From NCBI RefSeq assembly GCF_008806595.1, contig NZ_VZRB01000008.1, positions 148,826 to 212,825 on the forward strand: DNA of 64,000 bases. Reading direction: 5' to 3'. This DNA comes from Streptomyces luteolifulvus. GTDB taxonomy: Bacteria > Actinomycetota > Actinomycetes > Streptomycetales > Streptomycetaceae. The notes below the pieces were generated by a model. It saw only the letters and a list, made by a program, of their open reading frames with translations, searched no databases and was not told where the DNA came from. Below, piece by piece: positions 7,418-15,759 of this stretch. Made by a program: the position numbers and the translations under genes. Numbering within the stretch: position 1 is the first letter of the stretch; the number at the start of each line of letters is the position of its first letter.

Positions 7418-7872
7418 CCAGCACTTACACCCTGCCCCACGCCCCGTACATCGAGGCCATCGAAGCCGCCCTGACCGAGGCGAAGCTGACGCCCGAGCAG
7501 ACGGACGCGTTCGTCGAGGACTCCTACGACGTCCCGTACCTGCGTGGCGTCATCACCCTCACCACCGAGACCTCCGGTATCCCCGCGACCCGCTGGCCGC
7601 ACGGCCTGATCCTCATCTGGGACTGGCACACCGGCCGCGACGAGGACTACGCCCGCGGCCCCGTGTGGCAGTGGGCCCGCCTCAACGACGACGGCTCCAA
7701 CGCCTGGCCCTACGAGCAACTGCCCGTTGCCGACTGGGCTGCACCGCCGATGCTCGCCGCCGCCGTCGCCACCCTCGCCCACACCGGCACCCCGACGCCG
7801 ATGGCCAGCGGATGGCATCAGCACCTGCAGGCCCCTGTCGAGGCTGCCATTCGGAAGTGGGAGGCGTCGTGA
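7414..7872 (+). CDS. Hypothetical protein (possibly DUF6292-like)
   Basis: A 152-residue protein. YIEAIEAALTEAKL, WPHGLILIWDWHTG and LPVADWAAPPMLAAAV recall an actinomycete family often found on mobile elements, which I would tentatively relate to DUF6292. It starts at GTG 7414 in a GTGA overlap. Confidence 0.6.
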   Translation: MTSTYTLPHAPYIEAIEAALTEAKLTPEQTDAFVEDSYDVPYLRGVITLTTETSGIPATRWPHGLILIWDWHTGRDEDYARGPVWQWARLNDDGSNAWPYEQLPVADWAAPPMLAAAVATLAHTGTPTPMASGWHQHLQAPVEAAIRKWEAS

Positions 7873-8078
7873 TCTACCTCGCGCCGTTCATCCTCGTCGC
7901 CCCGCTGTTCCTGCTGCTGGCCGGGGAGCGCATCTCCGCCCGCATCCGAGCCCGCCGGGAGGCCGCAGCCGTCCAGGCGCGGCACGCCTGGATCGACGAA
8001 CGCATCCGCACCGAACGCAACCCGGGCCGCCGGACGGCCTGGCGAATGATCCGCAACGACAACCTGGGGGACCTGTAA
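7869..8078 (+). CDS. Small membrane-anchored basic protein
   Basis: A 69-residue protein from GTG 7869. The first ~18 residues (IYLAPFILVAPLFLLLAG) form a transmembrane or signal-anchor helix; the rest is Arg-rich. Role unknown. Confidence 0.55.
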   Translation: MIYLAPFILVAPLFLLLAGERISARIRARREAAAVQARHAWIDERIRTERNPGRRTAWRMIRNDNLGDL

Positions 8079-8320
8079 TGCCCACCTACCGCTTCCGAGA
8101 GATCAAGCACCAGGCCAGCAAGAGCCTGCCGTGCCCGGCGTGCGGGAAGAAGCTGCGCCGCCAGCGCACCTTCTCCCAGACCCTCAACCCGTTCAACAAG
8201 AACAAGGACGGCCAGGTCAAGACCGAGCTGGAGATCGTGCGTGAGCTGGTCGTCGTCGCCAGCAAGTGGGAGGCGGAGCCCGAGCCCCACCCGGCATGCC
8301 AGAAGGCGGTCGCGTCGTGA
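8078..8320 (+). CDS. Small zinc-ribbon-like protein
   Basis: An 80-residue protein starting at ATG 8078 (TAATG overlap). It carries a CPACGKKLRRQRTF motif near residue 18, one half of a zinc ribbon; only one further Cys lies near the end (HPACQK). The basic flank suggests nucleic acid contact. No family named. Confidence 0.55.
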   Translation: MPTYRFREIKHQASKSLPCPACGKKLRRQRTFSQTLNPFNKNKDGQVKTELEIVRELVVVASKWEAEPEPHPACQKAVAS

Positions 8321-8679
8321 CCGTCACCACCATCACGCCGACCGACGCCGAGATCGCCCTGACCCTCGACGCCGCGGCCGACCACATCGAATCGGTCGGC
8401 TACTGCAAGAAGTACCTGTACAGCGTCCGCCAGGCCGAGAACGGGCTCCCGCTCGACAAGTGTGAGGTCGACATCATCGGCGCCATCAACGTCGCCGTCC
8501 ACGGAACCCCCCGCCACGTGGGCGGCGACCCCCTCACCTGGGCCGCGGAGAAGGCCCTCAACGCGAGCATCGACGCCCCCTCCGTCGCCGCCTGGTGCGA
8601 CTACCGCGGCAACGGCAAGGCGAAGGCGATCGCGCTGCTTCGCGACACCGCGGCCAGCCTCCGTGGGGAGGCGGCGTGA
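8317..8679 (+). CDS. DUF6197-like protein, copy 2
   Basis: A 120-residue protein from GTG 8317, related to the protein at 5111-5485. Shared features are LDAAADHIESVGYCK, CEVDIIGAINVAVHG and WCDYRGNGKAKAIALLRDTAASLRG. It has diverged at the Cys-Ala-x-Gly-Ala core (CRVCAMGAL becomes CEVDIIGAI). Function unknown. Confidence 0.65.
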   Translation: MTVTTITPTDAEIALTLDAAADHIESVGYCKKYLYSVRQAENGLPLDKCEVDIIGAINVAVHGTPRHVGGDPLTWAAEKALNASIDAPSVAAWCDYRGNGKAKAIALLRDTAASLRGEAA

Positions 8680-8981
8680 TGCGCGGCAAGCACCGAGCAG
8701 GCCCGGACAACGCCCGGCTCAGGCAACTGCGCCGCGAAGACCGGCAGTACATCCGCTACTGCCACGAACGGTTCGCCGAACTCGGCCAGCGAGTCCGCTA
8801 CTGGCGGGCCCGCGCCGAAGTCGCCGAAGGACGGCTGCAGGCGAAGGAACAGCAACTCCAGCGGCAGACCGAGCAGCTGATGGCGCGGGACACCGAGCTG
8901 GAGACGCTGCGACGCCAGCTGAAGGCCGCCTCCGACGACACCGTCGAAACCCCGATCCCGGCCGAACTGGCCGCCGCATAG
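8679..8981 (+). CDS. Coiled-coil protein
   Basis: A 100-residue protein from ATG 8679 (GTG 8676 is also possible). Residues 15-85 are a continuous Arg/Glu/Gln-rich helix predicted as coiled coil. It ends the first run of overlapping early genes. Confidence 0.55.
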   Translation: MRGKHRAGPDNARLRQLRREDRQYIRYCHERFAELGQRVRYWRARAEVAEGRLQAKEQQLQRQTEQLMARDTELETLRRQLKAASDDTVETPIPAELAAA

Positions 8982-8983
8982 CC

Positions 8984-9023
8984 CGCCGTCCTCGCCGGAT
9001 GAGGCCAGGCCGGCGAGGCGGCG
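8984..9023 (+). terminator. Hairpin after the first early gene run
   Basis: CGCCGTCCTCGCCGG (8984-8998) pairs with CCGGCGAGGCGGCG (9010-9023) with one bulge. A second hairpin follows at about 9034-9058. There is no U-tract, so it is a weak terminator or processing signal. Confidence 0.4.
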
Positions 9024-9090
9024 CACAACAGAAACCCCGAGCGATGGAAGCGCCCGGGGTCCACCACCAGCATCCCATGGAGGGATTCCC

Positions 9091-9438
9091 GTGACCGTTT
9101 CCACCCACGAGGTGAGGGCCAGCCGCACCGCAACCCCAGTCCTCGTGCAAGCCGCCGAGCCGGTCCCCGGCCTGCACGTGTACGAGCAGCCGCAGGAACT
9201 CCGCCGGTGCAGCGACGACGCGACCCACCCGTGGCGGCTCGGCCACCACTCCGGCCTCCCCATGGCCGCATTCACCACCCACGACGAGGCCACCCAGGCA
9301 GCGCACGAAGTCGCCGGCTTCGCCGACTGGACCCGCACCGCCGACGACCTGCGAGCAGACCCCGACTTCGACCTGACCGGCTACTACGACCGGCTCATGG
9401 AAAAGACCCGCGGCCTCCTCATCGCCGGTCACGCCTGA
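9091..9438 (+). CDS. Hypothetical protein
   Basis: A 115-residue protein from GTG 9091, with GGAGGG 6-11 bases upstream. WRLGHHSGLPMAAFTTHDEATQAAHEVAGFADWT is compact and globular-looking. No recognised family. Confidence 0.6.
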   Translation: MTVSTHEVRASRTATPVLVQAAEPVPGLHVYEQPQELRRCSDDATHPWRLGHHSGLPMAAFTTHDEATQAAHEVAGFADWTRTADDLRADPDFDLTGYYDRLMEKTRGLLIAGHA

Positions 9439-9497
9439 CCAACAACCACCCATAGCGCGGTGTTGAGCGCTTCCCCCAAGCGTTCCGCCGCAGCCGA

Positions 9498-9531
9498 GGC
9501 CCCGCCTCCCCCTCCCACCGGAGGCGGGGCC
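9498..9531 (+). terminator. Perfect 12-bp hairpin
   Basis: GGCCCCGCCTCC (9498-9509) pairs perfectly with GGAGGCGGGGCC (9520-9531) across a 10-base loop. It sits between two genes. There is no U-tract, common for actinomycete terminators. Confidence 0.5.
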
Positions 9532-9560
9532 CGGCACCAGACATCCCGAAACGGAGAACT

Positions 9561-10259
9561 ATGAGCACCAACAGCCCCACCGCCGCAGCACCGCCCCTGG
9601 TGTTCGGCGACACGGAAACAACGGGCCTCGACCCGTTCATGCACGACGCGTGGGAGTTCGCTCTCATCGTGCGCCGCGATGGCCGCGACGAGGAACACGT
9701 CTTCCGCATCCGCCCCGACCTGGCCCACGCCGACCCGAAGGCGCTGGAGATCAACCGCTACCACGAGCGGACTGCCGCAGACGGCTGGACGTGGGACGAG
9801 CCGCACACCGCCGCGACCCGCATGTACTCGCTGCTGAACGGCGCCGTCCTCATCGGATCGAACCCGTCCTTCGACGCGGACATGATCCGCAACCTGTTCG
9901 CCCGCTACTACGACGTGGCGAAGCCCTGGCACTACCGCGCCCTCGACATCGCCACCTTCGCGGCCGGCCACCTGTACGGGCAGGCCGAGCGGATGACCCG
10001 CCAGACGTGCGACGCCGTCCACTACAGCAAGGTCGACGCCGCCCTCGGCTGGCCGTGGAGCTCCTACCGGGCATCGGAACTCGTTGGCATCCCGCGGCCG
10101 TCCGGCGACGCCGCGCACACGGCGCTCGGCGACGCACGCTGGGCACGGGACGTGTGGGACGCCGTCACCAAGCCTGACGCCTTCTACACCGCCACCGACG
10201 AGCAGCTCGGCGCCATGGCAGGCGAGGCCCTGTCCCGTTTCCACGGCGGTGCCACATGA
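9561..10259 (+). CDS. DnaQ-like 3'-5' exonuclease
   Basis: A 232-residue member of the DEDDh exonuclease superfamily. Metal ligands are visible: Asp17 and Glu19 in FGDTETTGLD, Asp105 in NPSFDADMI, and the His186/Asp191 pair in AHTALGDARW. This length equals a bare exonuclease domain, so it acts as a stand-alone nuclease or as a proofreading partner. It begins an operon with a coiled-coil protein and the RecE/RecT-type pair, suggesting a role in replication or recombination. Confidence 0.88.
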   Translation: MSTNSPTAAAPPLVFGDTETTGLDPFMHDAWEFALIVRRDGRDEEHVFRIRPDLAHADPKALEINRYHERTAADGWTWDEPHTAATRMYSLLNGAVLIGSNPSFDADMIRNLFARYYDVAKPWHYRALDIATFAAGHLYGQAERMTRQTCDAVHYSKVDAALGWPWSSYRASELVGIPRPSGDAAHTALGDARWARDVWDAVTKPDAFYTATDEQLGAMAGEALSRFHGGAT

Positions 10260-10441
10260 CCGAGGCCGAAAAGGACGAGTTCATCGAGAACCTCGAAGAG
10301 GAACTCACCGAGCTGCGCGACAACTACGCCGACATCGTCCGGGAACGCGACTCACTACAGGCGCAGGTCGACAGCCTCACGGCCCGGATCGAAGGCGCCC
10401 GCGATGACCTTGAGGACGTCGTTCGGGGGCTGGGCTCATGA
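10256..10441 (+). CDS. Short acidic coiled-coil protein
   Basis: A 61-residue protein in an ATGA overlap with the exonuclease. Almost the whole sequence (FIENLEEELTELRDNYADIV onward) is one acidic coiled coil. It overlaps the RecE-like gene by 4 bases and could be a small accessory factor. Confidence 0.6.
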   Translation: MTEAEKDEFIENLEEELTELRDNYADIVRERDSLQAQVDSLTARIEGARDDLEDVVRGLGS

Positions 10442-11304
10442 CCGCCGCCGTCGAGGTCGAGGCGCCGGTCGTCCGCGACGACTTGACCGCCGAGCAGTAC
10501 CACGCGGACCGCACGTCGATCTCCTCGTCCGGCCTGCGCGCCCTGCTGAATCCGGGCTGCCCCGCCCAGTTCAAGTACGACCGCGACCACCCGCAGCCGC
10601 CGAAGCGGGAGTTCGACCTCGGCAACGCTGTCCACACGGCGGTGCTAGGCGAGGGCCACGACATCGTCGAGATCGTCGGCTTCTCCGACTACAAGAAGCT
10701 CGAACCCCGCGCCCTGCGCGACGAGGCTTACGCCGAGGGCAAGGTGCCGCTCCTGCCGAAGGAGAAGCAGCAGGTAGACGCGATGGCGAAGGCGGTCCGC
10801 GAGCACCCGCTCGCCGGCCCGCTGTTCGCGCCCGGCTCGGGCATTGCGGAGCGCTCCTTGTACTGGACAGACCCGGCAACAGGCGTGCGCTGCCGGGTCC
10901 GCCCGGACTGGCTGAAGCAGCTGCCCGGCATGACGCTCGCCGTCGACCTGAAGACGACGAAGGACGCCAACCCGGAAGCCGTCTCCCGCGCCATCCGGGA
11001 TTACAGCTACCACCAGCAGGACGCCTTCTACACCGACGGCATCTGGGCCGCCCTGCAGCCCGAGGACGTCCGCTTCATCTTCGTCTTCATCTCCAAGACC
11101 GCCCCGTACCTGATCACGGTACGCGAACTCACCGACCAGGACCGGGACATCGGCCGCGCCCGCAACGAACGCGCCCTGCGCATCTACGCCGACTGCGTCG
11201 CCAACGACCACTGGCCCGACTGGACGGGCCCGGTCACCGAAATCCCCCAGATCGGAATGCCGACCTGGGACACCATCCGCCAAGCAGAGGAATACCTCGG
11301 ATGA
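10438..11304 (+). CDS. RecE-like PD-(D/E)XK exonuclease (DUF3799 type)
   Basis: A 288-residue protein with the layout of phage exodeoxyribonucleases partnered with RecT. The N-terminal YHADRTSISSSGLRALL is the usual opening, and His66 lies in GNAVHTAVL. The catalytic site is Glu138, Asp157 in RPDWL, and Asp170/Lys172 in AVDLKTTKDA, then a QxxxY-type QQDAFY. It would resect double-stranded ends 5' to 3' to give 3' tails. It directly precedes and overlaps the RecT-like gene (ATGA). Confidence 0.88.
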   Translation: MTAAVEVEAPVVRDDLTAEQYHADRTSISSSGLRALLNPGCPAQFKYDRDHPQPPKREFDLGNAVHTAVLGEGHDIVEIVGFSDYKKLEPRALRDEAYAEGKVPLLPKEKQQVDAMAKAVREHPLAGPLFAPGSGIAERSLYWTDPATGVRCRVRPDWLKQLPGMTLAVDLKTTKDANPEAVSRAIRDYSYHQQDAFYTDGIWAALQPEDVRFIFVFISKTAPYLITVRELTDQDRDIGRARNERALRIYADCVANDHWPDWTGPVTEIPQIGMPTWDTIRQAEEYLG

Positions 11305-12101
11305 GCAACGAGATCGCCACCCGCGACGAGCAGCAGGCCGTCGCCACCACCAACCCGGAGCAGACGCTCCCCGCCCCGGCGCCGACCGCCGGAACCACCG
11401 CCCTCATGGCGTGGGCACAGGAAGCCAGCCTCGCCTACGACATGGCGACCAAGCTCGCCGCCACCTCGTTCGTTCCGCAGTCCCTGCGAGGCAAGCCCGG
11501 CGACATCGCCGCCGCGATCCTCGCCGGCAGCGAACTTGGCATGAAGCCGATGGCGACTCTGAAGTCGATCGACATCATCCAGGGCACCCCGGCTCTGCGA
11601 GCCCACGCGATGCGGGCCGTCGTCCAGCGGGAGGGCCACAAGATCGAGCTGGTCGAGTCCCGGGACGATTACTGCAAGATGCGCGGACTCCGCAAGGGCG
11701 AAGAGACCTGGCAGGAAGTCGAGTGGGACATCCCGCGCGCCCGGCTCCTCGGCCTTCTCAACAAGGACCAGTGGAAGAAGCAGCCCAAGTCGATGCTCGT
11801 CGCCCGCGCCACGGGCGAACTCTGCCGGCTGATCGCCTCCGACGCCCTCCATGGCATGCCCTACGCGGCCGAGGAACTCGAAGGCACCGTCCACGCCGAG
11901 ATCGTCCCGGCGAAGGCGCCCCTGTCCGTCGCCGCCCTCACCGCCCCCGTACAGCAGCCCGCACCCGCTCCGGCCGACGAGCCCGCCTACACCGTCGCCC
12001 GCGACGACCAGGACGACGACAGCGACGGTCTGTGGGACCAGGACGCAGTCGACGGCTCCACCGACTGGCCCGAGGCGACGCAGCCGGGCGGTGCCGCGTG
12101 A
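11301..12101 (+). CDS. RecT-family single-strand annealing protein
   Basis: A 266-residue protein. The core (about 40-190) includes AAAILAGSELGMKPMATLKS, IIQGTPALRAHAMRAVV and SMLVARATGELCRLIA, the standard RecT/Redbeta-like signature. The C-terminal 75 residues are Pro/Asp-rich and probably disordered. With the upstream exonuclease it forms a two-component recombinase for annealing or circularising phage DNA. Confidence 0.9.
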   Translation: MSNEIATRDEQQAVATTNPEQTLPAPAPTAGTTALMAWAQEASLAYDMATKLAATSFVPQSLRGKPGDIAAAILAGSELGMKPMATLKSIDIIQGTPALRAHAMRAVVQREGHKIELVESRDDYCKMRGLRKGEETWQEVEWDIPRARLLGLLNKDQWKKQPKSMLVARATGELCRLIASDALHGMPYAAEELEGTVHAEIVPAKAPLSVAALTAPVQQPAPAPADEPAYTVARDDQDDDSDGLWDQDAVDGSTDWPEATQPGGAA

Positions 12102-12688
12102 ATGGGCCGCAGCACTACCGCGAAGGCGAGCGGCACCTGAGCGCAGCCTCGTTCGTGGACAAGCCGGGCGGCAGGCCTGTCGACCCGTCCGGGTCCCTGC
12201 ACCACGTGATGGCCGCCCAGGCACACTTCGCCGCCGCGCAAGCTGCCGCCACCGCCGCTCAACTCGCGGACCGGTACGTCGGCGACGGGGAGCACATCAG
12301 CGACTGGCGGAAGGCAATCGGCGACTTGGCGCCCATTGACGACCCGTGGGCGGCCCGGCACGCCGCCGAGTTCGGGCCGTACATCCCGGGCCAGCCGTAC
12401 TCGCCGCCCGTCGAGACGGCCCTTCGGAACCTCAACCTCGCCGGGCATGTGACGCCCGCCGACACGCTGGCCGCCGCTATCCCGATCATCGCCGGGCATG
12501 TCGCCGAGGCGCTCATCGACGGCGAGAACGACGCCGTCCGCAAGTGGGCCCGCAGCGTCACCGACGAACTGCGCCGGGTTGGCCTCGACCTCGCAGGCCA
12601 CGTCGAGCGCAGGGCCGAAGACCTCCGGCCCGACGTGCCGTTCAGCTACGACACCCCGCTCGGCTACAGCGACGAACCCCCGTTTTAA
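12098..12688 (+). CDS. Hypothetical protein downstream of recT
   Basis: A 196-residue protein from GTG 12098 (GTGA overlap). It is Ala-rich and helical, with SLHHVMAAQAHFAAAQAAA and ADTLAAAIPIIAGHVAEAL. No catalytic motif or known family. Coupling to recT suggests a role during replication or recombination. Confidence 0.6.
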   Translation: MNGPQHYREGERHLSAASFVDKPGGRPVDPSGSLHHVMAAQAHFAAAQAAATAAQLADRYVGDGEHISDWRKAIGDLAPIDDPWAARHAAEFGPYIPGQPYSPPVETALRNLNLAGHVTPADTLAAAIPIIAGHVAEALIDGENDAVRKWARSVTDELRRVGLDLAGHVERRAEDLRPDVPFSYDTPLGYSDEPPF

Positions 12689-12705
12689 CCCGCACCCATA
12701 GGGGC

Positions 12706-12732
12706 GCCCCGGCCGCGGGAATCGGCCGGGGC
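12706..12732 (+). terminator. Perfect 10-bp hairpin
   Basis: GCCCCGGCCG (12706-12715) pairs with CGGCCGGGGC (12723-12732), 7-base loop, directly after the end of the recombination operon. Confidence 0.5.
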
Positions 12733-12752
12733 CCCGGAACCAGGAGAACACG

Positions 12753-13208
12753 ATGCTCACCCATCCGTACACCGACGACGACCTCCGCGCCGAGGCTGCA
12801 CGGCAGCTCCGCGCCGCCGTCGACCCCGAGGAGATCGGGGAGTCCACGGTCATCGAGGGCCACAAGATCCCCAGCCGGGGTGACTTCCAGTGGGACCAAC
12901 TCGACGACACCGACTTCACCGAAGCGGACCGCGGCATCAGCGAACTCGTCGAAGACGCAGTCGACATGTCCCGCTGGTCAGTCGATCTCGGCGCCAGCTA
13001 CCTCAAGCACGTGACGAACCTCGTGTGGGGCCACGGCACGAACTGGGACCTCGCCGTTCAGGTCGCACACCGGCCCGGCCTGAAGGACGACTTCCACGAC
13101 GAACTCGTCACGGCCGTTCGCCGCGCCATCAACCGCGTCCTCGACGACCGCGGCATCGACACCCCCGAGCTCGAGCAGCACGGCACACCCGAGGAGGCAG
13201 CGTCATGA
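12753..13208 (+). CDS. Hypothetical acidic protein
   Basis: A 151-residue acidic protein from ATG 12753, with AGGAGAA upstream. Its Asp/Glu-rich N-terminal half includes WDQLDDTDFTEADRGISELV. No family recognised. Confidence 0.6.
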   Translation: MLTHPYTDDDLRAEAARQLRAAVDPEEIGESTVIEGHKIPSRGDFQWDQLDDTDFTEADRGISELVEDAVDMSRWSVDLGASYLKHVTNLVWGHGTNWDLAVQVAHRPGLKDDFHDELVTAVRRAINRVLDDRGIDTPELEQHGTPEEAAS

Positions 13209-13552
13209 CCGCGACCGTGCAGCCGGCCCTCGACGGCAGCGTCCCCGAGCCGCGGAAGACGCGGACGCAACGCCAGGCCGAGGACTACGAGACCTGGCTC
13301 GCCGAAGTGTGGCCCGTGTTCATCACCGCCGCAGCATCCGGACGCACCTTCACCACCTACGAGATCGCCGACGCCCACAACCTGCCTCAGCCGCCGAACC
13401 CGCAAGCGCACTGGGGGCACCTGATGACGCTCCTGAAGGGCGAGGGCTACGTGCGCAAGGTCAGCTGGGCGTGCTCCAGCCGGCCCACCGCCCACCACTC
13501 CGGGGTGCGCACCTGGCGCGGCACCGCAGCCGCCAGGAGGGCAGCCGCGTGA
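13205..13552 (+). CDS. Hypothetical winged-helix-like protein
   Basis: A 115-residue protein in an ATGA overlap. RTFTTYEIADAHNLPQPPN, WGHLMTLLKGEGYVRKV and the RTWRGT end read like a small winged helix that could bind DNA. The assignment rests on pattern only. Confidence 0.55.
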   Translation: MTATVQPALDGSVPEPRKTRTQRQAEDYETWLAEVWPVFITAAASGRTFTTYEIADAHNLPQPPNPQAHWGHLMTLLKGEGYVRKVSWACSSRPTAHHSGVRTWRGTAAARRAAA

Positions 13553-13743
13553 GCGACCTCACCGCCTGGTACCTCAACCAGCTCGACACCCACGGCCTGC
13601 CCGCCGTCCTCGCCGCCCAGTTCGTCATCTGCCTCGCCGTCGCCCTCCTCATCGGCGGCGCCTGGAGCGCAGCCCAACGGCGGGAGGAACAGCAGCCGAT
13701 CGACAACGAACAGCCGGCCAGGAAGGAGACGCCGCAGCCGTGA
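13549..13743 (+). CDS. Small membrane protein
   Basis: A 64-residue protein from GTG 13549. Residues 18-40 (AVLAAQFVICLAVALLIGGAW) form one transmembrane helix; the C-terminal tail is polar. Role unknown. Confidence 0.55.
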   Translation: MSDLTAWYLNQLDTHGLPAVLAAQFVICLAVALLIGGAWSAAQRREEQQPIDNEQPARKETPQP

Positions 13744-14566
13744 CCACCGCCGCCGACCACACCCCGTCCCGATCCTGCTACCTGCGCGGCTGCAAGACGG
13801 CCGCCTGCAAGCAGGCCAACTACCGGTACATGAGCCGCATCCGCCTCGAACACCACGCGGCCAACGCCGCCGGACCGACGCCACCCAAGCACGCGCCCAC
13901 GTCGAACGACTCCTCACGGCCGGCTGGACCCAAGCCCAGATCGCCCGCGCCGCAGATCTCGTCCACCACCTCATCTCAGACATCCGCTACGGCAAGCAGA
14001 CCATCTCCAACAACACCGCCTACGCCATCCTCTCCGTCCCGATCGGCCCCCCGCCCGCCGACACCCGCGACGTCGACGCCACCGGCACCACGCGCCGCCT
14101 CCAAGCCCTCGCCGCTATCGGCTGGCCCATCGCCCAACTCGCCCCACAACTCGGGATCTTCCCGTCGGCGCTCGGCAACATCGCCCGCGGTGAACTCCGA
14201 ACTGTCCGCCGCGCCACCGCCGACATCGTCGCCCTCCACTACCAGCACCTCATTCGCCGGCCCGGACCCAGCAACAGGGCCCGCATCCTCGCCCGCAACA
14301 AGGGTTGGCACGGGCCGGCCGCCTGGGACGGCGCAGCCATCGACGACCCGCTGGTACTGCCGGAGACCGAGCAGGCCGACGAGCTCGAGCCGAAGCGCGA
14401 CGACCTCGCCGCCGTCCGCCGCGCTGAGATCGAACACCTCGACGCATTCGGCCTCCCCGCCCACGAGATCGCCGCACGCCTCGGCATCAGCGAATCCACC
14501 GTCAACGGCATCCTCCGCGAACTCCACACCGGCCAGCGACGCGACCGGAAGCAGGTGGCTGCATGA
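13740..14566 (+). pseudogene. Actinophage-type HTH protein with an apparent -1 frame change
   Basis: The GTG at 13740 opens with SRSCYLRGCKTAACKQAN (a Cys motif usual at the start of this family), then YRYMSRIRLEH. After about 13855 this frame becomes Thr/Ser/Pro-rich noise. The -1 frame continues with family-like sequence to TGA 14564-14566: HVERLLTAGWTQAQIARAA, ALAAIGWPIAQLAPQLGI, and a terminal HTH with LPAHEIAARLGISESTVNG. The joined product would be about 275 residues. The cause may be a real mutation, recoding or a sequencing error. It overlaps the WhiB-like gene by 4 bases. Confidence 0.7.
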
Positions 14567-15228
14567 CCGGCACCAGCAGCAACCGGGACTGGCGGGCGAC
14601 CGCCGCCTGCCTCGACGAAGACCCTGAACTGTTCTTCCCGAACGGCACCAGCGGCCCCTGGCTGATCCAGATCGAGGACGCCAAAGCCGTCTGCCGCCGC
14701 TGCCCCGTCGTCGAAGCCTGCCTCCAGTACGCGCTCCAGGGGCGCATCCCCGAAGGCATCTTCGGCGGGCTCACCGGAGACGAGCGCGCCAGCCTCAACC
14801 GGTCCGTCCGCCGCGGACGCACCACCCCGCAGCAGGCGGAAGACAAGGCAGCAACCGCCCGGCAGCCACGCCGCGAAAACCCCCTACAGGACCTGTTCGA
14901 CAACAACACGGTCCGCCTCTTCGGCGGCCACCTCGCCTGGATCGGCCCGACACAAGCCTGGCACCAAAACCGCCCCTACACCCCGAAGAAGCTCGCGTTC
15001 ATCCTCGCCCGCGGCCGGGAGCCGGAAGGCCGCGTACTGGTCGACTGCGGCAACCGCAAATGCGTCCTCCCCGCTCACGTCGCCGACGACGCCGAACGCA
15101 TGCAATGCGGCACCCGACCCGGCTACCGGCGACACCAACGCCAAGGCACGGAGGTCTGCGAGCCGTGCCGGGAAGCGAATGCCGACGCCGAACGCCAACG
15201 CACCGGCACCACCCGAGCCGTCGCCTAG
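14563..15228 (+). CDS. WhiB-family iron-sulfur regulator with a C-terminal extension
   Basis: A 221-residue protein. Residues 1-80 carry the Wbl [4Fe-4S] ligands Cys16, Cys44, Cys47 and Cys53 (VCRRCPVVEAC), then the GIFGG turn (family consensus G-V/I-W-G-G) and a basic region. The extra ~130 residues contain LVDCGNRKCVLPAH and end in HQRQGTEVCEPCREAN, a Cys knuckle similar to the start of the upstream HTH gene. Phage Wbl proteins can bind sigma factors and block host WhiB-dependent septation or promote superinfection exclusion. The target here is unknown. Confidence 0.88.
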   Translation: MTGTSSNRDWRATAACLDEDPELFFPNGTSGPWLIQIEDAKAVCRRCPVVEACLQYALQGRIPEGIFGGLTGDERASLNRSVRRGRTTPQQAEDKAATARQPRRENPLQDLFDNNTVRLFGGHLAWIGPTQAWHQNRPYTPKKLAFILARGREPEGRVLVDCGNRKCVLPAHVADDAERMQCGTRPGYRRHQRQGTEVCEPCREANADAERQRTGTTRAVA

Positions 15229-15241
15229 TCCGGACACGACA

Positions 15242-15261
15242 AGGCCCCGCAGACGCGGGGC
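15242..15261 (+). terminator. Hairpin terminator between convergent genes
   Basis: GGCCCCGC-agac-GCGGGGCC is a perfect 8-bp stem just after the WhiB-like stop and facing the end of the reverse-strand antitoxin-like gene; it could serve both directions. Confidence 0.55.
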
Positions 15262-15286
15262 CAGGAGGAAAGGAGGAGCGATGAGG

Positions 15287-15652
15287 TCAGTCCGGTTCGT
15301 AGTCGGCGAAGCGCTTGGCCCTGGCCGCGTCTCGCTCCTCGATCTCCGTGAGCTTGACAGCCATCTGCTCGAGGAACTCCTGCGTGGTCGCCGGCTGGGG
15401 CCGCTCGCCCGCGACGAAGTGGAACGCCTCGATCATGCGGCGGTCGGACTGTGCGGTCTCGAAGGCGCCGGGCGTGACGAGGTAGGCGCGGCGCCGGCCG
15501 CGCACGGTAAGGGCGCTGACCAGTCCGTCTTCGCGGACTTGCTCGATGAGCCGTGTCAGGAGAGCGCGCGCCCGGGTGAGCGGCACTTCCTGAATGCCGT
15601 CCTCGGCAATGCGGGGCTCCAGGTCAGACGCCATGTCGAGAGTGTAAGCCAT
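15287..15652 (-). CDS. Phd/YefM-like antitoxin-type protein
   Basis: A 121-residue protein from ATG 15652, which has GGAAGGA 6-12 bases upstream; an earlier start at 15676 is less likely. EVPLTRARALLTRLIEQVRE then SALTVRGRRRAYLVTPGAF matches the N-terminal fold of Phd/YefM antitoxins. The C-terminus (about 80-121) is a charged helix. It lies alone on the minus strand in a forward operon, with no adjacent toxin, so it may be a lysogen-expressed orphan antitoxin or regulator. Confidence 0.65.
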   Translation of the reverse strand: MAYTLDMASDLEPRIAEDGIQEVPLTRARALLTRLIEQVREDGLVSALTVRGRRRAYLVTPGAFETAQSDRRMIEAFHFVAGERPQPATTQEFLEQMAVKLTEIEERDAARAKRFADYEPD

Positions 15653-15759
15653 GGTGATTCCTTCCATTCTTTCCAATCTTTAAAGTAGTATGGCAGCGGA
15701 GGACCGGAGCTGCCAACAAGCCCAGCCCTTTGAGCAGTTGCGACCGAGAGAAGACACCC

